NCBI GenBank assembly: GCA_009763385.1
Contig: CM019830.1
Coordinates: 95,854,649-95,918,648 of the forward strand
Direction: 5' to 3'
From: Coix lacryma-jobi var. lacryma-jobi
Taxonomy: Eukaryota > Streptophyta > Magnoliopsida > Poales > Poaceae
DNA: 64,000 nucleotides
Shown: one piece after another, positions 22,154 to 33,298 of the stretch
Layout of the letters: the number at the start of each line of letters is the position of its first letter
Numbering within the stretch: the first letter of the stretch is position 1
Made by a program: the position numbers and the translations under genes
Notes under the pieces: model-generated
The model's database searches: none
What the model was told of the DNA's origin: nothing
What the model saw: the letters and a program-made list of their open reading frames with translations, nothing else

Positions 22154-22963
22154 CTAAAAGGGGAAACACACACCAAGCTCACCTCTCAACCTAGCAAAGG
22201 TTGATTGGTCCAAAGGCTTGGTAAATATATCGGCCAACTGTTGATGAGTATCGACATGGCGAAGGTCGATATCACCCTTCTCAAAATGGTCTCGCAGGAA
22301 ATGAAAGCGCACATCAATGTGTTTGGTCTTAGAATGCAACACGGGGTTCTTAGCAATGCTAATCGCACTCATGCTATCATAAAGCAAAGGAACTCGAGAA
22401 AAACTCAGACCAAAATCACGCAAAGTGGCCATCATCCAAAGCAACTGGGAACAGCAGCTAGACGCAACAACATACTCAGCCTCTATGGTAGACTGGGCGA
22501 CACTAGACTGCTTTCGAGATGACCAAGAAATAAGAGAAGAACCCAAAAACTGACAAGTCCCAGAAGTGGACTTGCGATCAAGTCGGCAACCAGCAAAATC
22601 AGCATCAGAGTAACCGCAAAGGGAGAGGGTAGAAGAAACAGAATACCAAATCCCGAACTCAGGTGTGAAACAAAGGTACCTCATAATGTGCTTGACCGCC
22701 TGACGGTGAGAGGTGCGCAGCAACGCCTGAAAGCGCGCGCAAATACACACTGCGAACTGAATGTCCGGGCGTGTCGTCGTCAGGTACAGCAGCGACCCGA
22801 TCATACTCCGGTACTCCTTCTGGTCCATAGCTTCTCCATCCTCGTCCGCATCCATGGCCGTCATGGTCGACATGGTTGTTGGAAGAGGCTTGGCCTCACC
22901 CATATCGAACTTCTTCAATATATCCTTTGTGTACTTGCCCTGGTGCACGAACGTCCCTTCTCA
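22154..22963 (-). pseudogene. copia RNase H and RT end (SIRE-B pol)
   Basis: Open from just after a TGA (22961-22963) to the natural pol stop at 22154. It begins with the last part of the RT domain (FVHQGKYTKDILKKFDM, MIGSLLYLTTTRPDIQFAV). It then has the RNase H region LCGYSDADFAGC, SWSSRKQSSVAQST, KTKHIDVRFHFLRDH and LADIFTKPLD. Same frame as the rest of SIRE-B pol, so the upstream TGA is a point change. Confidence 0.88.
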
Positions 22964-23206
22964 GGATTGCTTGATTTGCAACCCAAGAAAGAATGTCAAC
23001 TCGCCCATCATGCTCATCTCAAATTCCCTGCTCATAAGATCTGCGAACTTGGCAACCAAAGCGTGAGAAGAACCACCGAAAATGATATCATCCACGTAAA
23101 TCTGGACCAAGAGAGTGTCATTGCCTTGCTTGAGGAGAAAGAGCGTTTTATCCACACATCCCATTTTAAAACCCTTAGCAAGCAAAAAGGTTTTCAACCT
23201 ATCATA
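22961..23206 (-). pseudogene. copia RT catalytic segment (SIRE-B pol)
   Basis: A short open piece between two in-frame stops. It contains KTFLLAKGFKMGCVDKTLF and the catalytic box YVDDIIFGG. The stop on its left side (TGA, 22961-22963) replaces a codon that reads Arg in SIRE-A. The polymerase active site is intact but isolated. Confidence 0.85.
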
Positions 23207-24319
23207 CTAGGCTCTAAGGGATTGTTTCAAACCATACAAAGCTTTGTGAAGTTTAAAAACATGGTTTGGAAACTTGGGATTTTCAAAACCGGGGGGTTGT
23301 CTCACATACACCTCTTCTTCTATGTTGCCGTTTAGGAAGGCACTCTTGACATCCATTTGAAAAAGTTTAAACCCTTTGGATGCAGCAAAAGCCAAGAGTA
23401 TCCTAATTGCCTCCAAACGAGCTACAGGAGCAAAAGTCTCCTCATAGTCTATCCCCTCCTTCTGACTATACCCCTGGGCTACAAGTCTGGCCTTGTTTCT
23501 CACAATGTGGCCATCCTCTCCTTGTTTGTTTTTGAAAACCCATTTTGTCCCAATAGGATTACATTCTGGAGGAGGTGGAACCAAAACCCAAACCTGATTT
23601 TGCTCAAAGTTTTCTAACTCCTCATGCATGGCATTAACCCAATCCAGATCAGATAAAGCATGTCCAACATCTCGGGGTTCAAAATCAGCAACAAATGCAG
23701 AATGAGCAAAGTGACAGATTTGTTGTGACCTTGACCGAGTGACACGCTCGTCGATGCTGCCGATCATCTGTTGAGGAGGGTGTTGGCGCTGAATGTGTCG
23801 TGGTGCCTCTCGAGCTGATGAAACCTCCCCCTCAATTGTAGCTAGTGCTTCCTCAGGTACAAGTGGTACAACCCGAGGTGGTGGATCACACGACCCCCAA
23901 GTAGTTGACGAAGAGGGGTAGGGGCCGTGAGTCGTCATCATAGAAGCCGACCCTAGCGGCACAGCAGGTGGAGGTAGTGCTGGATCATCAATTCCTTCAG
24001 CACCCTCGTCCTCGTCATCAAAAAGAGGTTCTCCAACCTCATGATCACCTGCACGCTCAAATCTAGAAGAAGGACAATGCATGGTCTCGTCGAAGATGAC
24101 ATTGGATGTCTCCATGACTCGGTTAGTATCAAGGTTATGTACACGATATGCACGAGTATGATTACCATAACCCAAAAATACACCATCAGAAGAACGAGAC
24201 TCAAACTTGTCTAGGTTGCCTTTCTTGAGTATAAAACACTGGCAACCAAACATTCTAAAATAACTCACTTTGGGATATTTTCCAAAACACAACTCATAAG
24301 AAGTCTTTTTCAAGAAAGC
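23207..24319 (-). pseudogene. copia integrase C-terminus and RT N-terminal part (SIRE-B pol)
   Basis: Open for about 370 codons, in the same frame as the neighbouring pol pieces. It contains KTSYELCFGKYP, GVFLGYGNHTRAYRV, an acidic linker, then the RT motifs GTKWVFKNK, RLVAQGYSQKEG, MDVKSAFLNG and KALYGLKQ. It ends at TAG (23207-23209) in place of the Trp codon of the RAWYD motif seen in SIRE-A. Confidence 0.88.
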
Positions 24320-25351
24320 TCAGAGAAAAATGCGATTGGAAATATAGCATGTAGTGTTCATAGCCTCGGCCCAACACCGCCTAGGATTCCTATGCTCATC
24401 GAGCATCGTCCTGGCCATCTCTACAAGGGTCCAATTTTTCCTCTCTACAACACCATTTTGTGGCGGTGTGTAGGGGAAAGAAAATTGATGCTCCAAACCC
24501 AAAGAGTCACAAAACTTCTCAAAGTCTGAGTTTTTGAACTCGGTACCATTATCACTACGAATAGCTCGCATCGAGTTCTTAGGAAACTCATTCTGAAGAC
24601 GCAAAATAAGATTGCGAGCAAAATAGAAAGTCTCAGTTTTCTCAGCTAAAAAGAAAACCCACGAATATCTCGAAAAGTCATCGACAACAACAAGCACATA
24701 CCACTTCCCTCCAACCGAGCTCACCCGAGCCGGACCAACAAGGTCCATATGCAAAAGCTCTCCAGGGTGCTTGGTCATAACTTGATTCATAGGATGGTGG
24801 GGAGCAGCAACCATTTTCCCATGTCTACAAGAATGGCAAACAAGATCCTTCTCCATGTGTAACTTGGGCAATCCTGGGATTAAGCCAAGTGAACTAAGCC
24901 TTGCAAGCAAATCGAAGCTCAAATGACCAAGTCTCCTATGCCACTTCCAAAGATCAGAGGAGGAAGGTCCAGCCACAAGACAACGAGAAATGCCAAAAGA
25001 CTCCGAGAAATTCGCACGAAATACTTTTCCAAAGGGCGAAATCAAACACACAAGATTGCCCTGAGGATCCAAAATACGACTGAGATTCGGCTTAAAACGA
25101 ATCTCATAGTCATCATCAAAAAGTTGCGAAACAGAAAGAAGGTTAAAATGCAAGTTAGAAACAAGAGCAACATCACGCAACACAAAGTGCTCATTAACTC
25201 GCACCGACCCACGAGACAACACTTTACCTTTGCTATTGTCGCCGAAGGTGATAAACTCTTTTCCGGCAACTGGACTAAGACTGGAGAACCACTTGGCATT
25301 TCCGGTCATGTGCCTTGAACACCCGGAATCCACCAACCAAATGTCCTTCAA
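24320..25351 (-). pseudogene. copia protease and integrase (SIRE-B pol)
   Basis: About 343 codons. It starts with the protease active site WLVDSGCSRHMTG. The GAG-pre-integrase HHCC zinc region follows (HRRLGHLSFD and CHSCRHGKM), then the integrase core with first Asp in HMDLVGPA, second Asp in RSDNGTEF and Glu in GVVERKN. All catalytic residues are present. The piece ends in a TGA (24320-24322) at exactly the codon stopped in SIRE-A (393-395). The protease start is out of frame with the gag-like region upstream. Confidence 0.9.
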
Positions 25352-25365
25352 TCGTTTTACCTACA

Positions 25366-26685
25366 TCAATAAAAAGACATAGGGTGAACATACGGTCCAA
25401 CACTGGGGTGAGTGAAATACGAAGAATACCAGTGTTGTCCCGGCTGCTCAAAAGAACGGTTAGTAGAAAAACCATTCCTAGCACGCCTACGGGGAAAGCG
25501 ATCACCACGCACCAGAAAACGTGGTCCGCTAAGGGAAGAGCATCCATTGCGATAGCCAAAACACGGTGGGGGAAAACGCTCAACAGCATAGCCACTGCCA
25601 CGGGGTCCATATTGTACAAAGTTAGGATCCCGCCGGGCAAAATCTCTTTGAGGCCTAGGACCTTGAGGCATTGGACCTCTAGGCCTAGCAACTCTCTTTT
25701 GAACATTCATCGCATGTACATCATGGAAAGGATGGTACATGTCCACATTGTTCATCTCCCTTGCACGGCGTTCCTCTCTCTTGCGTTGAAAGCAAAACTC
25801 ACTCAAGTGTCCATCTCTCCCACAGTGCTCACAATGGTACCTCACCGCTCTCATAGGGGGTTGTTGGTACTCACGGTAGTGGGTGTGGATCACTTGGCTC
25901 TTTTGTGGCATGAGCTCCTCTTGGATAGGTGGCATGGTGTCTAGCTTGTTTTTCAGGTGGTTGGGCTTAGGAGACCATACTTGTTTCTTTGGTGGATCTC
26001 TCGGAGGTTCCTCATACACTCCATCTTTGGTGTTAGGCTTGAGAGGCTCTTTGGGTGGTATCTTGGTTAGCTTGGGAGTAGTGGTGGAGTTAGGCTTCTC
26101 ACTCGGGTTAAGACCACTAAATTCTCCAACCTTGCCAAAAGAAGCAGCACTCTCCATCCCCTGAGCAAAGCCTGCACCTGGACCTCCAGCAGCACGCTTG
26201 AATTGGGCAATCATCATCCCAAGCTGCGGCTCACCACAAGACACCCATGACAAGATGGTCTGAAGGTACATGTTTTCTTCCACGGTTTGCATCTTGTCAT
26301 GCTTCACATTCGCAATCTCCATCTCCAAGCCCTCACACAAAGCACACCTAGCCACACAAGTGCTACCCGAGCTAGCCTTCTCAAGAGACACAATCTTGGC
26401 ATTTTTCTCTGCTAACTCGGATTGCAAGCCTGCACAATACTTGCACGCACCAAGCAACACTGGTCTAGCCCTAAGCTCATCCACCTCTCCAACCAAAGCA
26501 GCATACTTCCCTCTCAATGTGAGAAGGTCAGTCATGTGCTTGGAGCACATCTCACACTCACTCTCCTCGGAGACTACAATGGTGGACTTGGCAAACTCAA
26601 GTTCCCTCACCGTATCCTCCCATTTCTGCCTAAACTCCTTCCTCTCTCTAGCTGCACGTCTCAACAACTTGTCTTGACCAAGCAA
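25366..26685 (-). pseudogene. SIRE-type gag, C-terminal part with coiled coil and zinc knuckle
   Basis: An open frame of about 439 codons. The N-terminal third is charged and heptad-like with repeated CxxC pairs (ECEMCSKH, CKYCAGLQ, CALCEGLE), consistent with a coiled coil. Near residue 285 is an intact CX2CX4HX4C knuckle, CEHCGRDGHLSEFC. The C-terminal part is rich in Pro, Arg and Tyr. The piece overlaps the upstream gag frame by 25 bp; the join is a one-base frame change near 26705. Structural, RNA-binding role in the particle is inferred from family. Confidence 0.78.
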
Positions 26686-27974
26686 AGCAGCAGTAAGTTT
26701 CTCAACTTAGTAGAGAGTTCTTTAGGAGTCTGGGATACCTGCGAGGAGTCGTCGTCGTTCCGAGGGGTCTCCTCTAGCTTGCCGTCGACCTCGTCGCCGA
26801 GGGCCATGGTGCAAAAGCCCTCATCGTCGGCGAAGAAGCAAAGATCGTTCAGCTTGTCCTCGATCCTTTTCTTCTCAGACTCATCATCGCTTGATGGAGT
26901 GGAGTCGTTGTCCGAGTCGTCGACGTCGCTGAGCATGGCGAAGAAGGCACGCTGCTCGGCCTGGGCTTTCTCCAAGTAATTCTTCTTGATGTACTCCTTG
27001 TTGAAGCCACCCTTCCGCTTGTGCTTGGGAGGGGTGTGCTTCTCCTTGTGCCAGCCGGAGTCGTACTTGTGGCCACAATCGCCCTTGCCCATAGCTTGCT
27101 TGTTCTTCTTCGGGCAGTTGGCGATGAAGTGGTCAGGGTCGCCACACTCATAGAACCCAGCGCGTCCTCCTCCGCGTTGACGGTTCATGCGGTTGTTGTG
27201 AAACCGCGAGAACCGGTTGGCAAGCAAAGCCAACTCGTCATCTCCCATAAACTCCAGCTGCTCCTCTATAACAGAAAGAAGAGAAGAAAGTGCAAAGCCT
27301 CCAGAGGGGTTAGCAGAAGATCCAGAAAGCAAAGCCATCGATGGGCCAGAAGGATTCTCATAAGAAGCCCTCATCATGGCATCAATCTCACTGGACTTGA
27401 GCTTACTAAAGAGCTCATCGCACGTGAGAGTCTCATAGTTAGGAGATTCGATGATCGCTTGAACCTTAGAGTCCCACACCGACCGATCGAGAGTGTGTAA
27501 AAGCTTGAGAGCCCTCTCATGATCGTCGAAAGGCAACAGCTCCTTGTTAGCCCTCATCCTGTTGACAATCACCTGAAAGCGAGCGAATAAACTCCCTATG
27601 CTCTCGCTAGGCAAATGTTGAAAGTTCTCATACTCCCACTTCTGCGACTCGTAGAGATGGGATTTGACTTGAGTGGTTCCCTCATGGAAGCGCATGAGGG
27701 TCGCCCAAATCTCCCGAGCCGTGGGGAGGTGAGAAACTCGATCAAACTCAGACATGCTCAAACATGAGAAAAGAGCATTACGGGCTCGGCTATTGGCATC
27801 GTGCTCATTGATCTGCAGCTGAGTCACACGAGCAACCAGAACCACGTAATCGGCCTTGATGCAAATCTCCCAGATAGAAGCACCCATGCTCTGAAGATAG
27901 GCCGACATGCGTATCTTCCAATACGCATAGTTCGTCCCATCAAAAAACAACGGTTTGCCCATGCCGTGATCCAT
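26661..27974 (-). pseudogene. SIRE-type gag, N-terminal part
   Basis: Starts at the ATG 46 bp after the PBS (27974), an appropriate start: MDHGMGKPLFFDGTNYAYW. It carries a UBN2-type gag domain (LHTLDRSVWDSKV, TCDELFSKLKSSEI). A zinc knuckle follows but its first Cys is Phe: FYECGDPDHFIANC. The C-terminal part is acidic. The frame is lost near 26705 and the out-of-frame tail ends at 26661. Gag would assemble the particle; the damaged knuckle and frameshift argue that this copy cannot. Confidence 0.85.
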
Positions 27975-28020
27975 GTTGCCTTCTATGGATCTGGAACTGG
28001 CTAAGGTGGAAGATCCTTAA

Positions 28021-28035
28021 CCCGCTCCGATACCA
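28021..28035 (-). promoter_or_regulatory. SIRE-B primer binding site
   Basis: On the minus strand TGGTATCGGAGCGGG follows the LTR end after ATT. It resembles the plant initiator-Met tRNA complement TGGTATCAGAGC with changes. Confidence 0.8.
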
Positions 28036-28037
28036 AT

Positions 28038-30382
28038 TGAATGACCGAAAGTGCTACACAAAGGCGACGAGAGGAGGGGGGGGGGAGATTGGGAGCTTTA
28101 AATTTCTCTCCAGAAACTTATCGCCACTGTCCCAAGAATCTACCCCAACAGCAATCCTAGAGCTTGATAGTGTCCACGACCCTAGATGTAGGGTGGATGC
28201 TTCCAAGAAGCACAGCGGGACAGTACACAACTCTAGAAACCCAACACAAAAGCCGAAAAACAAAACCAACAATGAACTAATGAACCGCGGACAAAAACGT
28301 GCGAAACTACACTGACCGGACTCACTGGAGCGTCCGGTTAGTCAGGGTCGGACGCGTCCGGTCCAGCAAAAATCGTTCTGGACCCTTACTGTTTTGGACC
28401 GGACTCAGTGTGTATGAGCGTCCGGTCAGTACATGAGCCAGCGTTAGGTCACACGCTGCACAATGAACAGTGTGATCTGTGAGTCTAGTCACGCAATCAC
28501 AGAGCATCCGGTCAGTCTCTCCCAGAACAAGTTTCTCTCGGCCTTCAATGACCAGACGCATGAGGCAGAGTCCGGTCGATATGAAGAGTGAGTCTGGTCA
28601 CCCCCAATTTCAAGCAGTTCATCCACCGATTCGACTCGATCTCATCCAAAATGAATCCTCTAAGGATCAAAGTTGGTGAGAGGAGACACAAGGAGCATAG
28701 TGAGCTACTCCTAGGAGATCATGGCTCGAACCTATCTCCAAATCGATGGATCGAAGAAATCAGGCGCAAAGGAGAGAAAGCCAATCCAAAATGAAAAACC
28801 GATTGATCTACTTGTTCATGAGGTTTGAGTTGAATTCCTTTGGTGGAAATGATCCCCTCACAATAGAGAAAGTTGATTCAACCAGATTCGAGAAAGACGC
28901 AGTGAGGAGGACGATTGAGCAACGGGAAAATCGCGAAGAACAAGTTCAAAACGCGAATCACAACCACGAATTGCACCCGTGTGGCTACCACACGAGACAA
29001 TAGTGAGATTACGGTCTCACTTCCTCAAAATCTCAAGAACACAGAGGTATGATTACCGTCTCTGCGGATCTCAGTAGCTACAGCAGGGATTGGGAGAGCA
29101 GGAAACCCTAAGGCCCCGTTTGGATCCCTTCATTTTGGTGGAATTGGAATTCACTCAATAAACTAGCCTATTTGTCTTAGAATTTGACATTCCACCACTT
29201 TCCAAGGTTCACATATATACCCACCTCAAATTCCTAGGATGGGAGAGGGAAATGGATTCCATACATCACCATACTATATTTCTACATTACAACTTTTAAT
29301 ATTCTCTTCAACTCACTCTCCTACGATAGAAATGCAACACATGAGTATCTCTCTCGTATAAGCAACAATAATATACAAATATAATCCATATATAATCATA
29401 TTAGCTTAATTAATATGTGTCTAAATTATGATTCTTAAAATGAATTCAATTCCAAGCATCCAAACGGGCCCTAAGTGAAAATAGCAATGGCTGAGATGGA
29501 ATGGAGAGAGGGGTTGAAACTCCTTTTATAACCTAATACAATTATTCCCCTTCTACTCCTACTGCTAATGAGTGGGCAGGCTAACCCTAAGGGTACTCTT
29601 GACCAACTCGAGGGTGTAGTCGATCCGACGGCCACGCCCACACATCTGGTAGCTTCGCCTCGACGCGACCTCACCCGATGCCGCCATGTGCCGCCACCGC
29701 GTCGCTCGTCCTTTTCACGGACATCCCCCCGGTTTTGAGACTGAAACCGGGAATCCAGTGTTCACGACCTTCCCCCGGTTTTGAGGCTGAAACCGGGAAA
29801 ACTGGGCCATCCCCCGATTTTGAAGCCGAAACCGAGAAACCTGTCGTCAATTGCCTGAGTTTTGTGGCCCAAACTCAGAAACCTGCCAGTGCCCAGGTTT
29901 TGAGGCCCAAACCTGGAAACCGTCCTCAGCCCGAGTTTTGTGGCCCAAACTCGGAAACCGGCCGCACCCAGGTTTTGTGGCCCAAATCTGGAAACCGTCC
30001 ACCCGGTGGTTTTTCTGTGGCTCAACCACCAAACCGGCGCCGTAGAGGGGATGCACCGCCCGTGCACCCCGATCACCGACACGTGTCCCCAGGTCCACGA
30101 CCCGAGCCACACCGTGCCCCGCAAGTCTCCGCTCGTCGCTGTCCCAGGCTGTCAGCCACCACAGCTGATCCTCAAGCTATCGGTCCCTCAGTCCAAGCCT
30201 CACGTCCGCCCTTCATCGCTCCGGATCCATCGGCACGGCACGTCTCTACTTGACCTTCACCTTGCGTTCGATCACTGTCTCCGTGCTCGACACCTGCACA
30301 ACACAAGCCAAAGAACTTGCACATTATACCAGTTGACAATCACTCATCATCTCAAGATCCGGCATACACCCATGTATCCGCA
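28038..30382 (-). repeat. SIRE-B 5' LTR, with a MITE inside
   Basis: 2345 bp including the 360-bp MITE and its 3-bp duplication; about 1982 bp without them, against 1956 bp for the 3' LTR. It begins TGCGGATACATGGG at 30382. It carries the hairpin array (29730-30000) and the GTCCGGTC cluster (28315-28610). Confidence 0.93.
29112..29471. mobile_element. Tourist-type (PIF/Harbinger) MITE
   Basis: Terminal inverted repeats GGCCCCGTTTGGAT and GGGCCCGTTTGGAT, 360 bp, AT-rich interior, TAA target duplication at 29109-29111 and 29472-29474. The corresponding place in the 3' LTR (19026-19034, CCCTAAGTG) is uninterrupted. No coding capacity. Confidence 0.93.
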
Positions 30383-30387
30383 CTAGA

Positions 30388-32460
30388 TAATTCACAAATG
30401 AATTAAATGCAGCCTTTGCTTAGGACTCTACTACCTTGTATAATATCAAAATAATATGATGATATAACAATCCAAAACCTTTATTTTGGTAAAACATGGT
30501 GTAGGTAGTCATCAAGTTTCAGGAAAACATGATGTAGACCTCTCAGCAATGGGTGATTCAATCATGCTATGGCACGGTCTCTAGGCAGAATAATTCTTAA
30601 TGAATTAAACGCAACCTTTGCCATAGGACTCCATTACCTTGTGTTTTATTAACCAAAATAAATAAGATATTTTATATTGAAATTTTAATCCAATAGAAAT
30701 TAAAATTTTAATTCTATGGAAGACATAGTTAAATTGCAATTGGGTCAACTAGCAAATTTAACATGAATATGGTGCAAAAAGTGTGGTTTGGGGCACCAAC
30801 ATACCAATTCTATTATAAAATTCCAAATGTAACCAATATGTTGGTGCATAACGGGATTTTTTTTGGTGCACCAACATATGACAAACAAGTCATCCAAAGT
30901 ACATATGTAATATATATGTATGTGGTGCAAACGGTGTTTGGGTGCACCACATACTTCAAAAATAATAGAAAAACAATTGCATAATAATAATATAATTAAA
31001 CCACAAAGTATATTTACAATGACAAGGTCCCACAGAGTAGAGAGCAACAACAATCATACAAATAGCTGATGTTCTTGCAGAAAAAACTAGCAAAATATAG
31101 CTAATTAATCTATACTACTGCTTAATCAGAAAATAATAAAATAAAAACTATACTAGGCGCAAGACAACAAAGAAATAAAGAAAGGCCCAGAACAACAAGC
31201 AGCCCAGGCGCACGGCCCAGCGGCCATGGGCGCGGCCTAGCCAGCCGGCCAGGCGCGCAGCCCAGCAGCGCGGGCGTGGCCCAGCGGCCGGGCACGGCCC
31301 CGCCAGCCAGCAGGCGCGCGGCCCAGTGGCACGGGCGTGGCCCTGTGCCGTATAAAACGGGAGGGGGAGACGGTTAGGGTTTCCAACCCTAACCGCTCCC
31401 CACCAGTCGTCGTCGCCGCCGCCTGAAGCACCGCCGCCGCCGCCTGCTGCTCCACCGCTACCGGTTGCTCAGCCTGTGATGAAATTCCTCGTCGCCTTGT
31501 GCCATCTCCTCCCCTCTTCCTCTCATGATGGATCAGGGTCGTGACCCTTGGTCCAACCATGGAGGCCGGCCGGCGGAGTGGACCGCGCTCATCCCGGCGA
31601 GCTTCGGCCACAAGGGCCATCGCTGCCATCCAGGGACGATGGATCCGGCCCCACCGGCTCGTCTACGGGCGTTCAGAGGCAGGGAGCCGCCTCCCCCTCA
31701 ACCGAGGAGGAGACGAAACTGGCCCCGAGGGTGCCGACGTTCGGGAGGGTGGTCCGGCGCTCGATGGTGCGGCGGTGGGCTGCAACGTCGGCGTAGGAGC
31801 GCCTAGTTGGAGGAGGTGGTGGCAGAAGAACGACGTCGAGGTCGTAGGCGAAACCCGGCGGCCACGCGTCCGCGCCGGTGTTCCTGGTGTGGAGCACAGG
31901 GGCGACGCAGCGACGAGCCATGCCGCCTCCTCCATTTCATGGCTCGGCGTGTGCTGACAACAGCCATGGAGGCGGAGGGGGCAGCAACATCGATGGGGGC
32001 GGCCTCGGCAGGAACGGCGGCATCGGCGGGATATACGCCGGCGTTGCCCCGGCACGCAGACGAGCATCGTCGGGCCTTGGTGAGGACAGGAGCCGGCGGC
32101 GTTCGTCAGCCGTGACGAATGGGATGCTGGATGCGGCGTCGAAGGGCGGCCACTGGCGTTTGGGCCGCAGCCGTAGGAACGGCGAGGGTCGATGCGGCGG
32201 TTCTAGATGTCTCAGAGGACGCGGCGAATGGCGCCCTGAAGGACGAAGCGCTGAACGCCTCCTGGGTGCGTGTTGCCGCGGGCGATGGCGGCCTCGACGG
32301 CGTCAGCGATGGTGTCGACCATGGCGTTCATGGAAGATATGGGAGTCGTCATCTTCTACCTTTGGCAGGGAAACAGGGACTCTGGCGAAGTTCCGGCGAG
32401 TTTCCCGGCGAACTTTCTCTCCTTCCTCTGTCTGTGGCCTACAAGCGTCGGTGAAAGGCA
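30388..32460 (-). other. C3 copia leader: repeats, hairpins and a GC-rich block
   Basis: Two thousand bases between the C3 PBS and the SIRE-B insertion. From the left: a partly repeated AT-rich segment (units near 30390 and 30590, sharing AATGAATTAAA and TTGTG words), three strong hairpins (30768-30954), then a GC-rich block from about 31190 with GGCCCAG-type words and CGCC runs. On the plus strand TATAAAA at 31354-31360 could be a promoter. On the minus strand a 46-codon frame runs from ATG 32352 to TGA 32212. Long frames in the GC-rich block have no recognisable domain and I do not call them genes. Confidence 0.5.
30768..30954. repeat. three consecutive hairpins with GGTGCA/TGCACC stems
   Basis: Hairpin 1, 30768-30803 (TATGGTGC / GCACCAACATA, imperfect). 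Hairpin 2, 30836-30879 (13-bp perfect stem ATATGTTGGTGCA, 18-base loop). Hairpin 3, 30918-30954 (12-bp perfect stem GTATGTGGTGCA, 13-base loop). The stems are related but not identical and each remains paired. Confidence 0.85.
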
Positions 32461-32472
32461 GTGCTGATAACG
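32461..32472 (-). promoter_or_regulatory. C3 primer binding site
   Basis: On the minus strand CGTTATCAGCAC directly follows an LTR-like end AATTCAACA. This resembles the internal-tRNA type primer site of several plant copia elements; assignment is from memory of that motif. Confidence 0.55.
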
Positions 32473-32684
32473 TGTTGAATTGTTTCGGTAATGACCGATG
32501 TAATTGTATTCTGATGAACAATAATGTATATATACAACTGATAGATGCTTATGTCAGTGACTCCAAAATGAATTGGTGTCCATCTATGCCGAAGGGGCCT
32601 ATACGGTTACCAGTAATTAGCACATGCTAATTACGAGATTTACACTAATTGATCACTAATTAATAATCCTAATTAATCTTAACA
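32473..32684 (-). repeat. C3 5' LTR (short copia LTR)
   Basis: 212 bp on the minus strand from TGTTAAGATTAATTAGG to ACAATTCAACA, with a TATATATA element in the middle. TG...CA ends, length and the adjoining PBS fit a small copia LTR. No second copy is in the window, so boundaries rest on motifs only. Confidence 0.6.
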
Positions 32685-33197
32685 GTTTTAATAATTCATC
32701 TCCTTGGTTACAGATTGACTTATTTCATTTTTTAGTTTCAATTTAAATTTTTATACATCTAGAATTCATAATTCTTAGAGTTCATTATTTCACTATATCT
32801 TATCATTTGCTCTAAATCTAACTTGCTACATATTTTGTAATTAACTTGCTACATCTTCTAGTTTTTTCGATAATATAGTACTACTAATTTTATGTTAATA
32901 CTATATAACTATTTTATTATACTCACATAGATAACAGTTGATGTGCATAACTTTAGTATAATTTTCAGTAGCAATTTTAGCATTATATGACATTAACTTT
33001 TTTATAAATCTCATAACACTTATTACACATAAATTGTTTGCAATGTTTTTTTTAAAATACATGCAAGTGGGATCTAGTTTTATCCGTCTCATCACGTAGA
33101 ACGCATCGGTACAGACGAAATTAAAAACAAATACACCATTCAAATTTTGTAGCAATTTAAATAAAATGATTTGTTTTCTTGGTTTGTGTGCAAGGTA
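32685..33197. other. AT-rich sequence without recognisable feature
   Basis: About 500 bp between the C3 LTR and the MULE. No gene, repeat pair or motif seen. It may be the pre-insertion host sequence, shared with 37263 onward across the MULE. Confidence 0.5.
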
Positions 33198-33206
33198 CCG
33201 TGTTGG

Positions 33207-33298
33207 GGACCAGGATTCAGTGATTTTGCTTCTTAAAGTCACGTTGTAACTTTCCATTCATCTCACACCTCCATTCAAGATCCAATGCCTTCAAAGCT
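33207..33298 (+). repeat. MULE left terminal inverted repeat
   Basis: Pairs with 37162-37253 over roughly 92 bp with several single-base differences. Confidence 0.92.

Larger units (their letters stand above)
17973..30382 (-). mobile_element. SIRE-B: full-length SIRE/Maximus-like Ty1-copia element
   Basis: Complete structure on the minus strand: 5' LTR (28038-30382), PBS (28021-28035), gag, protease, integrase, reverse transcriptase, RNase H, non-coding tail, PPT, 3' LTR (17973-19928). The element is flanked by the 5-bp direct repeat CTAGA at 17968-17972 and 30383-30387, so both ends are exact. Total 12,410 bp, of which a hAT MITE (21357-21912) and a Tourist MITE (29112-29471) are later additions. 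The host is the leader of the C3 copia. Coding is broken by at least three stops and two frame changes. Confidence 0.95.

Noticed and set aside
22688..23335. Plus-strand open frame of 215 codons opposite SIRE-B pol
   Set aside because: Mirror of conserved copia RT codons on the minus strand; no domain of its own. Similar mirror frames at 24923-25318, 26422-26979 and 27021-27500 were dropped for the same reason.
31541..32067. Long frames on both strands in the GC-rich C3 leader
   Set aside because: GC-rich sequence lacks stops by composition; arginine and alanine-rich translations in all frames with no known motif.
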